Assembly: GCF_000420485.1 (NCBI RefSeq)
Contig: NZ_ATVA01000012.1
Span: 62,001-126,000 of the forward strand
From: Paucidesulfovibrio longus DSM 6739
GTDB taxonomy: Bacteria; Desulfobacterota; Desulfovibrionia; Desulfovibrionales; Desulfovibrionaceae
Direction: 5' to 3'
DNA: 64,000 nucleotides
Positions 16,569 through 25,747 of this stretch are shown one piece after another (the stretch's first letter is position 1; each line of letters opens with the position of its first letter). A program made the position numbers and the translations under genes. The notes under the pieces are model-generated. The model worked only from the letters and a program-made list of their open reading frames with translations, was not told where the DNA came from and did no database searches.

Positions 16569-17333
16569 ATGCGCATACTCTCCTGGAACGTGAACGGATT
16601 TCGGGCCGTGCTCGGCAAGGGGTTTCCGGAATGGCTGGCGGGCTGCGGCGCGGACGTGGTCATGCTGCAGGAAACCAAGGCCCACCCGGACCAGATTCCC
16701 GAGGAACACCGCGAACCCGAAGGCTGGCACAGCTTCTGGAACTGGTCGAAGGGCAAGAAGGGCTATTCGGGAACAGCGGTGTTTTCGCGCCGCGCCCCGC
16801 TGAGCATGGGCACGAGCCTGCCGGACGAGCGCTTCCAGGGCGAGGGCAGGGTGCAGCGCCTTGAATTCGAGGATTTCCATCTCTTCAACATCTATTTCCC
16901 CAACGGCCAGATGAGCGACGAACGTCTGGAGTTCAAGATGGCCTTTTACGACGAGTTCCTGCGCTATGCCGAAGAGCTGCGCCGCGACAAGCCCATCGTG
17001 GTCGGCGGCGACTTCAACACCGCGCACAAGGAAATCGACCTCAAGAATCCCAAGGCCAACGAGGAACGCTCCGGGTTCCTGCCCGTGGAGCGCGCCTGGA
17101 TCGACAAATTCGTGGCCGCGGGCTACGTGGACACCTTCCGCATGTTCGACCAGGGACCGCACAAGTATTCGTGGTGGTCGTACCGTTTCAACGCCCGCAA
17201 GAACAACGCGGGGTGGCGCATCGACTATTTCTTCGTCTCCGAGGAACTGCGCGCGCGGGTCAAGTCCGCCTGGATCGACGCGGACGTGATGGGTTCGGAC
17301 CATTGTCCCATCGGCGTTGAGATCGACGCATAA
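16569..17333 (+). CDS. xth: Exodeoxyribonuclease III
   Basis: A 254-residue AP endonuclease/3'-5' exonuclease for base-excision repair. It begins MRILSWNVNGFRAV and carries the Mg-binding LQETKA (E35), GGDFNTAHKEIDL in the middle, and GWRIDYFFVS plus MGSDHCPIGVEI at the end, the catalytic Asp-His pair of the family. GGAGG sits four bases before the ATG. Length and motifs are standard. The gene is monocistronic with a terminator directly after it. Confidence 0.95.
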   Translation: MRILSWNVNGFRAVLGKGFPEWLAGCGADVVMLQETKAHPDQIPEEHREPEGWHSFWNWSKGKKGYSGTAVFSRRAPLSMGTSLPDERFQGEGRVQRLEFEDFHLFNIYFPNGQMSDERLEFKMAFYDEFLRYAEELRRDKPIVVGGDFNTAHKEIDLKNPKANEERSGFLPVERAWIDKFVAAGYVDTFRMFDQGPHKYSWWSYRFNARKNNAGWRIDYFFVSEELRARVKSAWIDADVMGSDHCPIGVEIDA

Positions 17334-17364
17334 ACGAACGCGCCGCGCTTGGCCCGGCAAGAGC

Positions 17365-17394
17365 AAGGCCGCCCCCCAAGGGCGGCCTTTTTTG
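17365..17394 (+). terminator. Rho-independent terminator of xth
   Basis: AAGGCCGCC and GGCGGCCTT form a nine-base-pair stem, followed by a run of T. Confidence 0.88.
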
Positions 17395-17407
17395 TTGTCC
17401 GCCTTTT

Positions 17408-17457
17408 GTCCTTGTCCTTGCCCTTGTCCTTGCCCTTGTCCTTGCCCTTGTCCTTGT
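17408..17457 (+). repeat. Short tandem repeat of CTTGTCCTTGCC
   Basis: A 6-bp unit CTTG(T/C)C repeats about eight times, alternating as a 12-bp unit roughly three and a half times. It is intergenic, so length changes would not alter a protein but could alter spacing upstream of the NhaC gene. Confidence 0.85.
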
Positions 17458-17653
17458 GCTGGGTAAGTTGAGAAATGGACCGAACTGCACGATTTTCAGC
17501 GTGAACATGGTTTTCGTGACCCCTTGAGAAGAAATATCCGATTGGTTTTCAGCGCGAATGTCTTTTCTGTTGCAAATCCGGGTCGCTTGCCTTATTGCAA
17601 TTCACTTTTCTTTAATCGTTTAATTTTTAACACTTTTCATTGAGAGGTCTTTC
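17458..17653 (+). promoter_or_regulatory. AT-rich leader upstream of the NhaC gene, with a direct repeat
   Basis: TTTTCAGCGTGAA at 17493 and TTTTCAGCGCGAAT at 17546 are direct repeats with starts 53 bases apart, about five helical turns, followed by TTTTC-rich sequence. The last 60 bases before the gene are very AT-rich. No -35/-10 pair stands out clearly. The repeats may be regulator sites. Confidence 0.35.
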
Positions 17654-19357
17654 ATGCGTCCCTTTGCGTCGCGGCTCCTGCTCCCGGCTTTGCTGCTGTT
17701 TTCCACCTGCGTCCCGGCCCTGGCCGGGGATTCCTCGCTCGGCCCGGCCAATGCCGAGATCTTCGGCTTCTGGACCCTGGTTCCGCCCCTGGTGGCCATT
17801 TCCCTGGCCTTCCTGACCAAGAACGTGATCCTTTCCCTGTTCATCGGCGTGTTCTCCGGCACCTTCATGCTCGAAGCCAAGGGATTCGATCTCTACAACG
17901 GCTTCGTGCAGGGCTTTTTGCGTCTGACGGGTGAAATCCTCTCCTCCCTGGCCGACCCGTGGAACGCGGGCATCGTGCTCCAGTGTCTGGCCATCGGCGG
18001 GCTCATCGCGCTTGTCTCGCGCATGGGCGGGGCCAAGGCCATTGCCGAGGCGCTGGCCCGGCGCGCCCGGACCCCGCGCAGCGCCCAGTTCGTGACCTGG
18101 GTGCTGGGCCTGCTGATTTTCTTCGACGACTACGCCAACTCCCTGACGGTCGGGCCGATCATGCGGCCCGTGACGGACAAGATGCGCGTCTCCCGCGAAA
18201 AGCTGGCCTTCATCATCGACGCCACGGCAGCGCCCATAGCGGGCATCGCCCTGATTTCCACCTGGGTGGCCTACGAGATCGGCCTGATCCGCGACGGATT
18301 CCAGAACATCGGCATCCAGACCAACGCCTACGGCATTTTCGTGGAGACCATCCCCTACCGCTTCTACAACATCCTCATCCTGGTCTTCATCCTGGCGACC
18401 ATCTTCCTGCTGCGCGAGTTCGGGCCGATGCACAAGGCCGAGCACCGCGCCCGGACCACGGGCAAGCTCCTTGCCGACGACGCCAAGCCCATGATCGCGG
18501 ACGAGGCCACCGGCCTGGAGCCCGAAGCGGATGTGCGCCTGAGCGTCTGGAACGCCGTGGTTCCCATCTGCACGCTCATTGCCGCGGCCTTTCTTGGGTT
18601 CTACTTCAACGGCTACAACGCGCTCATGGCCGGGGGCGACGCGGGCATGGTCGCGCTCCTGAACGACTCGCCCCTGAGCTTCACGGCCATCCGCGAGGCC
18701 TTCGGCGCCTCCGACGCCTCGGTGGTGCTCTTCCAGGCCGCGCTCATCGCGGGCCTCGTGGCCATGTTCATGGCCGTGGCCCGGCGCATCCTCACGCTGG
18801 AAAAGGCGCTGAACGTCTGGGTCCAGGGCGTGAAGTCCCTGAACATCACCGCCGTGATCCTGCTGCTGGCCTGGTCCCTCTCCGGGGTCATCAAGGAGCT
18901 GGGCACCGCCACCTATCTCGTGGCCGTGCTTTCGGACGCCATTCCGAGCTGGCTGCTGCCGAGCATCATCTTCATCCTCGGTTCGCTGATCTCCTTTGCC
19001 ACGGGCACCTCCTACGGCACCATGGGCATCCTCATGCCCCTGGCCATTCCCCTGGCCTTTGCCGTGGACCCGGCCCACGGCTACGTGGTGCTCAACGTGG
19101 GCGCGGTGCTCACGGGAGCGATCTTCGGCGACCACTGCTCGCCCATCTCGGACACCACGATCCTCTCGTCCATGGGCTCGGCCTGCGACCACATCGACCA
19201 CACCAAGACCCAGCTGATCTACGCCGTGTCCGTGGCCTTGATCTCGATCCTCTTCGGCTACATTCCGGCGGGGTTGGGACTGCCCGTGCTGCTGGTCCTG
19301 CCCATGGGCATCCTGGCGGTCTTCGCCGTGGTGCGCGTGTTCGGCAAGCGCGTCTAG
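17654..19357 (+). CDS. Na+/H+ antiporter, NhaC family
   Basis: A 567-residue inner-membrane antiporter of the NhaC family, expected to export Na+ in exchange for H+. The N terminus looks like a signal peptide (LLLPALLLFSTCVPALAGDSS), which some members carry, followed by about eleven hydrophobic segments. Typical marks are FFDDYANSLTVGPIMRPVTD in the first half, ATAAPIAGIALISTWVAYE, and GAIFGDHCSPISDTTILSS in the second half. The ATG follows GAGGT by six bases. Coupled ion or substrate could differ (some relatives exchange amino acids or organic acids). A shared terminator separates it from the convergent NYN gene. Confidence 0.88.
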   Translation: MRPFASRLLLPALLLFSTCVPALAGDSSLGPANAEIFGFWTLVPPLVAISLAFLTKNVILSLFIGVFSGTFMLEAKGFDLYNGFVQGFLRLTGEILSSLADPWNAGIVLQCLAIGGLIALVSRMGGAKAIAEALARRARTPRSAQFVTWVLGLLIFFDDYANSLTVGPIMRPVTDKMRVSREKLAFIIDATAAPIAGIALISTWVAYEIGLIRDGFQNIGIQTNAYGIFVETIPYRFYNILILVFILATIFLLREFGPMHKAEHRARTTGKLLADDAKPMIADEATGLEPEADVRLSVWNAVVPICTLIAAAFLGFYFNGYNALMAGGDAGMVALLNDSPLSFTAIREAFGASDASVVLFQAALIAGLVAMFMAVARRILTLEKALNVWVQGVKSLNITAVILLLAWSLSGVIKELGTATYLVAVLSDAIPSWLLPSIIFILGSLISFATGTSYGTMGILMPLAIPLAFAVDPAHGYVVLNVGAVLTGAIFGDHCSPISDTTILSSMGSACDHIDHTKTQLIYAVSVALISILFGYIPAGLGLPVLLVLPMGILAVFAVVRVFGKRV

Positions 19358-19390
19358 AACGCCTCGCGCCGCCCCGGTTCGATGGAGCAA

Positions 19391-19426
19391 AAAGCCCCCG
19401 GCGGATATCCATCCGTCGGGGGCTTT
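19391..19426 (+). terminator. Bidirectional terminator between convergent genes
   Basis: AAAGCCCCCGGCGGAT pairs with ATCCGTCGGGGGCTTT with one mismatch. The minus strand continues with T-rich sequence, so it can terminate the NYN gene as well as the antiporter gene. Confidence 0.75.
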
Positions 19427-19476
19427 CAAATGCCGCCTCGATATGAAGACGCGGCGGCTGCGAGATGCGTAGCGGA

Positions 19477-20901
19477 CTATTCCGAAGGAGCCGGGTCGCC
19501 CGCCGGGGCGGGAGCGGCTTGCTCCTGTTCCCGGTTTTCCGCGGCTTGCTCCTGGGGCGCGGGAACCGCGGGCGCTGCCGCGCCGGGACGCTCCACTGCC
19601 GGGACCGGGCGAGGCTCCTGCACCATGGGCGGGCGTTTCGCGGCCACGGCGGGCGCGCCCGCGTATTTGGGCACGAGCCAGCGCAAAAACAGCTTCATGT
19701 CGTCGCCTTCGAGAATGTACTGGGCCGTCCGGCAGAGGTAGTTGACGTTCTGGGCGAAGGCCTTGGCCAGTTCCAGCGGACTTTCGGGCACGTGCTCGCC
19801 GTAGCGGTAGCCGGTGTGGCCGATGCCGATGAGCACGAAGTTGACCTGGGAGCGGGAAATGGGCAGCCCCTTGGCGCGGCAGCGGTCGCGCACGTTCTTG
19901 GAGGTGCGCGTCAGGCTGAAGGCGTTCTCCGTGACCTCTTCGGCGATGGACTCGAACAGGCCCCGGTAGTGTTCGGGCATGAGGTAGGGGGTGTCCGTCA
20001 GCTCATGGACCTTGCGGGCGATGGCCGCGATGTCCGGGTAGGTGTCCTGGAGCGCGTCGAAGCGGCCCGAGGCGTTGAAGTCGTGCCGGGCCGGGTCGTA
20101 GACGTAGCCGGGAAAGGTCCAGAAGACCTGGAGATCGCCGAGGTCGAGCCTCTGGAGCAGGGAGGAGAATTTGTCGTGCCCGTACCAGTCCGTGGTGGCT
20201 CCGAAGGTTTCCTCCAGGGTGGTCTGGACCTCCTGCGCCAGCGGGGCGAAGGGAACGGGGTATTGGTATTCCGCGACCATCTCGTGGACGATTCTTGCGG
20301 CCTCCGGGTAGACCTTGCTCAGGTCCGCCTCGCTCACGGGTTCCGGTTCCGCGTCGGAGTCGCCGAATCCGAGCCCGCCGTTGATGAAGCGCATGCGGTC
20401 GATGAGGTTGGTGCTGGCCGAGATGTAGGCCAGGGAGGTGAAGCCCGTGGAGAGCACGGTGGTCATGCGGTCGTGCTCGCGCAGCTTGATGAGCAGGGGG
20501 GTGAAGTCCGCGTCGCCCGAGAGGATGATGAACTCGTCGAAGTGGATCGGGAAGTTCAGGGCCTCGATGATGTCCATGACGATGTGGATGTCCGTGCTGG
20601 TCTTGCCCCGCTGCGTCAGGGGCGGGCAGTCGATGACGTCGAAGGCACCGCGGATGAAGAAGGGCCGATACTCGTGGTAGGCCTGGGGGTTGAGGTAGCA
20701 TTTGCGCACGAGGATGCGCCGGGCGTCGCCCTGGGACTGCGCCGGGCCGGTGGCGTGGCGGATCAGCCAGTTCAGCCATTGGGTCGGATAGCGCGCGAAA
20801 ATCTGCGCGAATTCGGGATCCTGCTCGTTCAGCGAGGAAAAGATGTTGTCGAAATCCACGAAAAGCGCGCTGCGGAGTTGATCGGGGGGATAGGCGGGCA
20901 T
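19477..20901 (-). CDS. NYN-domain putative RNase with OST-HTH-like domains
   Basis: A 474-residue protein. The first 170 residues form a PIN-like NYN/DUF88 nuclease domain: SALFVDFDNIFSS with Asp16 and Asp18, TSTDIHIVMDII and ILSGDADFTPLL supply the acidic metal site. Residues about 210-285 (PLAQEVQTTLEETFG...FSSLLQRLDL...VFWTFPGYVYD) resemble an OST-HTH/LOTUS RNA-binding domain, and 290-385 may be another winged-helix unit. The last 60 residues are Ala/Pro/Glu-rich and probably disordered. NYN plus OST-HTH proteins are thought to act on RNA; the target is unknown. The ATG at 20901 has AAGGGAG upstream. It has its own promoter at 20940-20968. Confidence 0.8.
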   Translation of the reverse strand: MPAYPPDQLRSALFVDFDNIFSSLNEQDPEFAQIFARYPTQWLNWLIRHATGPAQSQGDARRILVRKCYLNPQAYHEYRPFFIRGAFDVIDCPPLTQRGKTSTDIHIVMDIIEALNFPIHFDEFIILSGDADFTPLLIKLREHDRMTTVLSTGFTSLAYISASTNLIDRMRFINGGLGFGDSDAEPEPVSEADLSKVYPEAARIVHEMVAEYQYPVPFAPLAQEVQTTLEETFGATTDWYGHDKFSSLLQRLDLGDLQVFWTFPGYVYDPARHDFNASGRFDALQDTYPDIAAIARKVHELTDTPYLMPEHYRGLFESIAEEVTENAFSLTRTSKNVRDRCRAKGLPISRSQVNFVLIGIGHTGYRYGEHVPESPLELAKAFAQNVNYLCRTAQYILEGDDMKLFLRWLVPKYAGAPAVAAKRPPMVQEPRPVPAVERPGAAAPAVPAPQEQAAENREQEQAAPAPAGDPAPSE

Positions 20902-20939
20902 CAAAGCTCCCTTGGAAACGGTGTTGTGACCAGTTGGCA

Positions 20940-20968
20940 TTGATACGAATTTTTCCGGCTCTTGACAA
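20940..20968 (-). promoter_or_regulatory. Sigma-70-like promoter of the NYN gene
   Basis: On the minus strand TTGTCA (20968-20963) and TATCAA (20945-20940) are separated by exactly 17 bases and lie about 40 bases upstream of the ATG. Confidence 0.55.
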
Positions 20969-20973
20969 CGGCG

Positions 20974-21011
20974 AATAAAAAAAAGGCTCCGGAACGCAAT
21001 CCGGAGCCTTT
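20974..21011 (-). terminator. Rho-independent terminator of malic enzyme
   Basis: AAAGGCTCCGG and CCGGAGCCTTT form an eleven-base-pair stem. On the minus strand a run of eight T follows directly. Confidence 0.9.
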
Positions 21012-21032
21012 GATTCGGTCGGAGAAAGGCGG

Positions 21033-22352
21033 CTAGAAGCCGTAGTCGAAGGAGTCCACCACGCCGGCGGTGCGGGCGATGGAGGCGTCCATGCGGGCGC
21101 GCAGCTCTTTCTTGTACTGCTCCATGTCCAGCTTGATGGTGGCCACGCCGGTGTCCATGGCGGCCTGGGCCACGGCCGGAGCCACCCAGGTCAGCACGCG
21201 CGGGTCGAGCGCCTTGGGGATGATGTAGTCGATGCCGAATTCCAGGTTGTCCACGCCGTAGGCCGCGGCGATTTCCTTCGGGCAGGGCTCTTTGGCCAGG
21301 GCGGCCAGGGCCTGGGCCGCGGCGATCTTCATTTCCTCGTTGATGGTCGTGGCGCGGCAGTCCAGCGCCCCGCGGAAGATGAAGGGGAAGCCGAGCACGT
21401 TGTTGACCTGGTTGGGGAAGTCCGAGCGGCCCGTGGCCATGATGCAGTCCGGGCGGGCGGCCTTGGCCACGTCGTAGGGGATTTCCGGGTCCGGGTTGGC
21501 GCAGGCGAAGATCATGGGCGAGGGGGCCATGGACTTGACCATCTCGGCGTTGATCTTGTCCTTGACCGAGAGGCCCAGGAAGCAGTCCGCGCCCTTCATG
21601 ACCTCTTCCAGGCTGCCGTGGTCCTTTTCCTGGGCGAAGTAGGCCTTGTGCTCGTTGAGGTCGGTGCGTCCCTTATGGATCAGGCCGCGCGAGTCGAACA
21701 TGAAGACGTTTTCGCGCTTGACGCCCATGGCCTCGTAGAAGCGCGTGCAGGCGATGGCACCGGCGCCCGCGCCGGAAACCACGACCTTGATCTCCTCGAT
21801 CTTCTTGCCCGCGATTTCCAGGGCGTTGAACAGGCCCGCGCCGGAAATGATGGCCGTGCCGTGCTGGTCGTCGTGGAAGACCGGAATGTCCATCTCCTGG
21901 ATGAGACGGCGTTCGATCTCGAAGCACTCCGGAGCCTTGATGTCCTCAAGGTTGATTCCGCCGAAGGTGGGGCCGAGCAGCTTGCAGAAATTGACGACCT
22001 CGTCCGGAGTCTTGGCGGAGATGTTCAGGTCGTAGACGTCCACGTCCGCGAAGATCTTGAAGAGCACGCCCTTGCCTTCCATGACGGGCTTGCCCGCCTT
22101 GGGGCCGATGTTGCCCAGGCCGAGCACGGCCGTGCCGTTGGAAACAACGGCCACGAGGTTGCCCTTGTTGGTGTATTCGTAGACCTTTTCCTCGTCCGCG
22201 TGGATGGCCCGGCAGGCCTCGGCCACGCCGGGGGAATAGGCCATGGAGAGGTGTTTCTGGGTCTTGCAGGGCTTGATGGAAATGACTTCGAGCTTACCTT
22301 TGCGCTTTGCGCGATGGTATTCGAGAGCTTCCTCTTTGGTGAACAGCGCCAT
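21033..22352 (-). CDS. Malic enzyme (oxaloacetate-decarboxylating), short bacterial type
   Basis: A 439-residue enzyme that converts malate to pyruvate and CO2 with NAD(P)H formation. [12 protein letters not shown] and the [13 protein letters not shown] segment mark the malic N-terminal domain; [11 protein letters not shown] is the metal/substrate motif. [22 protein letters not shown] is the Rossmann dinucleotide site, and ANPDPEI follows. The protein lacks the phosphotransacetylase-like extension of MaeB, matching the short form. Cofactor preference cannot be settled by eye. It is followed by a strong terminator. The TRAP transporter for an unknown acid lies just upstream in the same orientation, which may be coincidental. 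Confidence 0.93.
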   Translation of the reverse strand: MALFTKEEALEYHRAKRKGKLEVISIKPCKTQKHLSMAYSPGVAEACRAIHADEEKVYEYTNKGNLVAVVSNGTAVLGLGNIGPKAGKPVMEGKGVLFKIFADVDVYDLNISAKTPDEVVNFCKLLGPTFGGINLEDIKAPECFEIERRLIQEMDIPVFHDDQHGTAIISGAGLFNALEIAGKKIEEIKVVVSGAGAGAIACTRFYEAMGVKRENVFMFDSRGLIHKGRTDLNEHKAYFAQEKDHGSLEEVMKGADCFLGLSVKDKINAEMVKSMAPSPMIFACANPDPEIPYDVAKAARPDCIMATGRSDFPNQVNNVLGFPFIFRGALDCRATTINEEMKIAAAQALAALAKEPCPKEIAAAYGVDNLEFGIDYIIPKALDPRVLTWVAPAVAQAAMDTGVATIKLDMEQYKKELRARMDASIARTAGVVDSFDYGF

Positions 22353-22442
22353 TGGATGCGGCCTCCGTTGGAATATTGATTGGTGGAAACAAATGCTTCT
22401 GCGTAGTGCGCGCCGCGAACGCCGTCAAGTGCGGAAGAAACT

Positions 22443-22475
22443 TTGCGGGGGACCGGCCGATCCGGCCCCCCGCGC
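22443..22475 (-). terminator. GC-rich hairpin after the TRAP permease
   Basis: GCGGGGG and CCCCCCGC with an inner CCGG pairing flank a short loop just past the permease stop. The following U-run is weak, so this may be only a partial terminator. Confidence 0.45.
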
Positions 22476-22486
22476 GGCTTGGAGGA

Positions 22487-24505
22487 TCATGCGGCCGCGA
22501 GCTTTGCCTCGCGGACGTTTTTCGTTTTTTGAATGGCGTAGACGCCGAGGCATACGCCGATGCCGAGCACGTCCGTGATGCGGTTCGGGTGGTAGCACAT
22601 GAAGGTGCCCACGGCGAAGAGCAGCCACTCGTACCAGGTCGTTCTGCGTATCATATAGCCCATGGTCAGCGAGGAGAAGGCGATGGTTCCGATGATGGCG
22701 CTGGCAAAGGTCATGCCCACGTCCATGAACGAACCGTGCAGGAGCATGCCTGGTTCGTAGGCGAAGAGGAAGGGAACCACGTAGAGCAGCTTGGCGAACT
22801 TGAACGAGGTCCAGCCCGTCTTCCAGGGGTCGGCCCCGGCGATGGCCGCGCCGGCGTAGGCCGCCACGCATACGGGCGGCGTTATGTTCGAGTCCTGGCT
22901 GAACCAGTAGACGATCATGTGCGCGGCTATGAGCCCGTAGGCGATTTCTCCGGGCAGGGCGTCGGGGTAGACGCCGGAGAGCACGAAGAGCTCGTTCAGG
23001 GCGGGCACCGCGAGCACGGCCACGATGAGGTAGGAAGCCGTGACCGGCACGCCCATGCCGAGCACGAGCGAGGCGATGCCGATGAGCAGGATGGCGATGG
23101 GCAGCTGCATCATGTCCGGCACGCTGGTGGCCATGGCGATGATGATGTCCGAGAACTTCAGCCCGATGCCGGTCTTGGCGATGGTGCCGACGATGATGCC
23201 GATGACGCCGACCGTGGCGCCGATGACCAGGGTGTTCTTGGCCCCGACCACGATGGCGTCCCAGATTTGCTTGGGGCCCATGCGGTATTCGGGGTCGAAC
23301 CAGGAGATCACGATGCAGGACACCGTCGCCCAGAACGCGGACGCGCCCGGCGAGTAGCCCTTGAGCATCATGGCCACGATGATCACCAGCGGCAGGGACT
23401 TGTACCAATGCTTTTTGAAGATGTCCCGCGCGCGGCCCAGGTCTTCATCCTCCAGGCCTCGAATGTCGTGCTTCTTGGCCTCGAAGTGGATCATGGCGAA
23501 CACGGAGAGGAAGTAGAGGAAGGCCGGGAAAATGGCCATCTTCATGATTTCCACATACGGCGTGTTGGTCAGCTCGGCCATGAGAAAGCCGCCCGCGCCC
23601 ATGATCGGGGGCATGAACATGCCGCCGATGGAGGCGGCGGGTTCGATGGCGCCCGCCACGTGGGGCCGGAAGCCCGCGCGTTTCATCAGCGGGATGGTGA
23701 ACGCTCCGGTGGAGACCGTGTTGGCGATGGCCGAGCCGGAAACCGAGCCGAAGAAGGCCGAGGCCACGACGGCCACCTTGGCCGGGCCGCCCGTGGTCTT
23801 GCCCGCCAGAGCCAGGGGCCAGTCGATGAAGAACTTGCCCACGCCCGATTTGTGCAGGAAAGAACCGAAGAAGATGAACAGGATCACGTAGGTCACGAGC
23901 ACGTTGGCCATGATCCCGAACACGCCGTCCAGGGAGATGAACAGGGTGATGCCGATGTCGTGCACGGTCAGGCCCCGGTGGGCCAGCGGGCCGGGGAAAT
24001 ACGGCCCGAAGTAGCCGTAGAAGAGGAAGAGCAGGCCCGCGATGGTCATGGACCAGCCCAGAACGCGGCGGCAGACCTCCAGGGAGACCACCAGCCCCAC
24101 GAGGCTGACAGCGAGGTCGAGCTGGGTTTCCGCGCCCATGCGGTAGTTCAGGTCCGGAAACTCGATGATCCAGTAGCCGATGCAGCCCACGGAAACCAGT
24201 GCGAGCAGGATGTCCAGCGCGGTGGGGCGCTCGCGGTTGGAGCTGGCCAGCATGGGATAGCAGAGAAAGACCAGCACGTAAGTGATGAGCACGTAGATGC
24301 CGCGGTAGTAGTTGGTCGCGGTGGATTGCACGCCCGCGTTGAAGTAGTAGAACGAGACCATGAAAACGCCGAGGACGCTGATGAACAGGCCCCAGAAGCC
24401 GTGCAGCTTGCGCGCGGCCTTGGCGTCTTTTTCCATTATCTTCTTGAGCTGCTCTTTGTTCTCGGCGCTCAAGCCTTTTTCAACAAGAGTAGTGTCTTCG
24501 GACAT
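22487..24505 (-). CDS. TRAP transporter fused permease (TAXI type)
   Basis: A 672-residue inner-membrane protein with about 16-18 hydrophobic segments. An N-terminal part corresponds to the small DctQ-like subunit and the rest to the DctM-like subunit, as is usual for TAXI-type TRAP transporters. Core motifs include FFGSVSGSAIANTVSTGAFTIPLMKRAGF and AIEPAASIGGMFMPPIMGAGGF in the first repeat, and SLVLGMGVPVTASYLIVAVL in the second. It imports an organic acid or amino acid with Na+ symport; the substrate is unknown. Two adjacent ATGs sit against GGAGGG; I chose the second (24505), but 24508 is equally possible. It lies downstream of its binding protein. Confidence 0.92.
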   Translation of the reverse strand: MSEDTTLVEKGLSAENKEQLKKIMEKDAKAARKLHGFWGLFISVLGVFMVSFYYFNAGVQSTATNYYRGIYVLITYVLVFLCYPMLASSNRERPTALDILLALVSVGCIGYWIIEFPDLNYRMGAETQLDLAVSLVGLVVSLEVCRRVLGWSMTIAGLLFLFYGYFGPYFPGPLAHRGLTVHDIGITLFISLDGVFGIMANVLVTYVILFIFFGSFLHKSGVGKFFIDWPLALAGKTTGGPAKVAVVASAFFGSVSGSAIANTVSTGAFTIPLMKRAGFRPHVAGAIEPAASIGGMFMPPIMGAGGFLMAELTNTPYVEIMKMAIFPAFLYFLSVFAMIHFEAKKHDIRGLEDEDLGRARDIFKKHWYKSLPLVIIVAMMLKGYSPGASAFWATVSCIVISWFDPEYRMGPKQIWDAIVVGAKNTLVIGATVGVIGIIVGTIAKTGIGLKFSDIIIAMATSVPDMMQLPIAILLIGIASLVLGMGVPVTASYLIVAVLAVPALNELFVLSGVYPDALPGEIAYGLIAAHMIVYWFSQDSNITPPVCVAAYAGAAIAGADPWKTGWTSFKFAKLLYVVPFLFAYEPGMLLHGSFMDVGMTFASAIIGTIAFSSLTMGYMIRRTTWYEWLLFAVGTFMCYHPNRITDVLGIGVCLGVYAIQKTKNVREAKLAAA

Positions 24506-24673
24506 CATCCCTCCATGACGGGGATAAGGATGAAAAGATGGCGCAAAAGATCCGCTGCGGCGGGCACGGCGCGCTGCGCTCGGACTTGAGATCCTGGCGC
24601 TGCGCGGCGACGAGGCGTTCCCGCACGGTTCCGCTGTAAAGAGACCTTCCGACGAACGGATTCCGAAAGGGTC

Positions 24674-24702
24674 CGGGGCGCGGACGGGCCGCGCCCCGGA
24701 TT
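24674..24702 (-). terminator. Hairpin between the TAXI binding protein and permease
   Basis: TCCGGGGCGCGG pairs with CCGCGCCCCGGA across five bases, just after the binding-protein stop. The U-run is poor. It probably stabilises the upstream mRNA or gives partial termination, which would raise binding protein over permease. Confidence 0.5.
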
Positions 24703-24709
24703 CGGATCG

Positions 24710-25747
24710 TTACTTGAGTTTTGCCGGGATGCTCAGACCCTTCTCTTCCCAGAACTTCACGGCGCCGGGATGCAGGGGCACGGACACGCCGTCGATGCCG
24801 CTCTGGATGCTCATGGCCTTGGCGGCCTTGTGCGCGGTGGCCATGTCCTTGAGGCCCTGCTCGGCGTAGACCGCGGTGAGGGCGTCGTAGACCACGTCGT
24901 CGGCGACCTTGCCGTTGGTGCACCAGAGCGCGGAGTCCTGGAAGGTCTTCACGGCTTCGTCCTGGCCCTCGTAGGTGCCGGCCGGGATTTCCGTGGGGGT
25001 GTAGAAGGGATAGGCGTCATAGAAGCCGGACTTTTCGGCGTCCATGTTCACGTTCAGCAGCGTGACCGGGGTGCGGGTGGCCGCTTCGATGATGGAGGAG
25101 TTGGGGTAGCCGACCAACACCCAGAAGGCGTCGATCTTGTTGTCCGAGAAGTCGGCCGCGGCCTGGGAGTAGCCCAGGTTGCGGGGCTCCATCTTTTCCC
25201 AGATGCCGAGGTGCTTGAAGAACCGCTCGGCGGAGAGGGCCGCGCCGGAGCCGGGGTTGCCGATGGCCACGATCTTGCCTTCGAGGTCGTAGGCGGAAGC
25301 GATGCCCGCATCCTTGCGGACCACGAGCTGGGCCGGAGCGCCGTAGAGGAAGGAGATGGCGCGGACGTTCTCATACTTGGTTTCATCGTTGACGAGCTTG
25401 CCCATGCGGCCGAGGTAGGCGTCGCCGGAGTAGACGATGCCGAAGTCCACGGAGGCCTTGTCCAGGGTGCGCAGGTTCTCGGCGGAGCCGCCGGAGCCCT
25501 TGGGGGAAACGTCGAGGTAGTCGTAGGTGTGGCTGATGATGCTCGACATCTTGTTGGCGAAGAAGTTGAAGGTGCCGCCGGTGGGGCCGCCGCCGAAGGC
25601 CAGGAACTGCTTCTCCTTGGCCGGGGCCGCCTGCTCCGTGGCCTGCTCGGCCTTGGGTTCGGCCTTTTTCTCCTCGCCGCAGCCGGTCAGGGCCAGCAGG
25701 CCGAGCACGAGCGCCAGTACGAATGCCAGGTTCAGAAACCGTTTCAT
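24710..25747 (-). CDS. TRAP transporter solute receptor, TAXI family, lipoprotein
   Basis: A 345-residue periplasmic binding protein. The signal peptide ends in a lipobox (LLALTGC), so the mature protein is lipid-anchored at Cys23, followed by a charged Ala/Glu/Lys linker. The mature domain begins LAFGGGPTGGTFNFFANKMS, the TAXI signature, with later SVDFGIVYSGDAYLG, IAIGNPGSGAALSAERFF and DAFWVLVGYPNSSIIEA. It delivers its ligand to the fused permease encoded next. Ligand is unknown; TAXI proteins studied elsewhere bind glutamate or organic acids. AAGGAGGGA lies five bases before the ATG, a strong site. Confidence 0.94.
   Translation of the reverse strand: MKRFLNLAFVLALVLGLLALTGCGEEKKAEPKAEQATEQAAPAKEKQFLAFGGGPTGGTFNFFANKMSSIISHTYDYLDVSPKGSGGSAENLRTLDKASVDFGIVYSGDAYLGRMGKLVNDETKYENVRAISFLYGAPAQLVVRKDAGIASAYDLEGKIVAIGNPGSGAALSAERFFKHLGIWEKMEPRNLGYSQAAADFSDNKIDAFWVLVGYPNSSIIEAATRTPVTLLNVNMDAEKSGFYDAYPFYTPTEIPAGTYEGQDEAVKTFQDSALWCTNGKVADDVVYDALTAVYAEQGLKDMATAHKAAKAMSIQSGIDGVSVPLHPGAVKFWEEKGLSIPAKLK

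Noticed and set aside
17260-17508. A frame with Arg-Thr-Arg-Ala repeats
   Set aside because: It simply reads the CTTGTC tandem repeat on the minus strand; no ribosome site, and it crosses a terminator.
22352-24589. A 745-residue plus-strand open frame across the TRAP permease
   Set aside because: It mirrors a well-supported transporter gene and its protein is a His/Gly/Asp-rich shadow.
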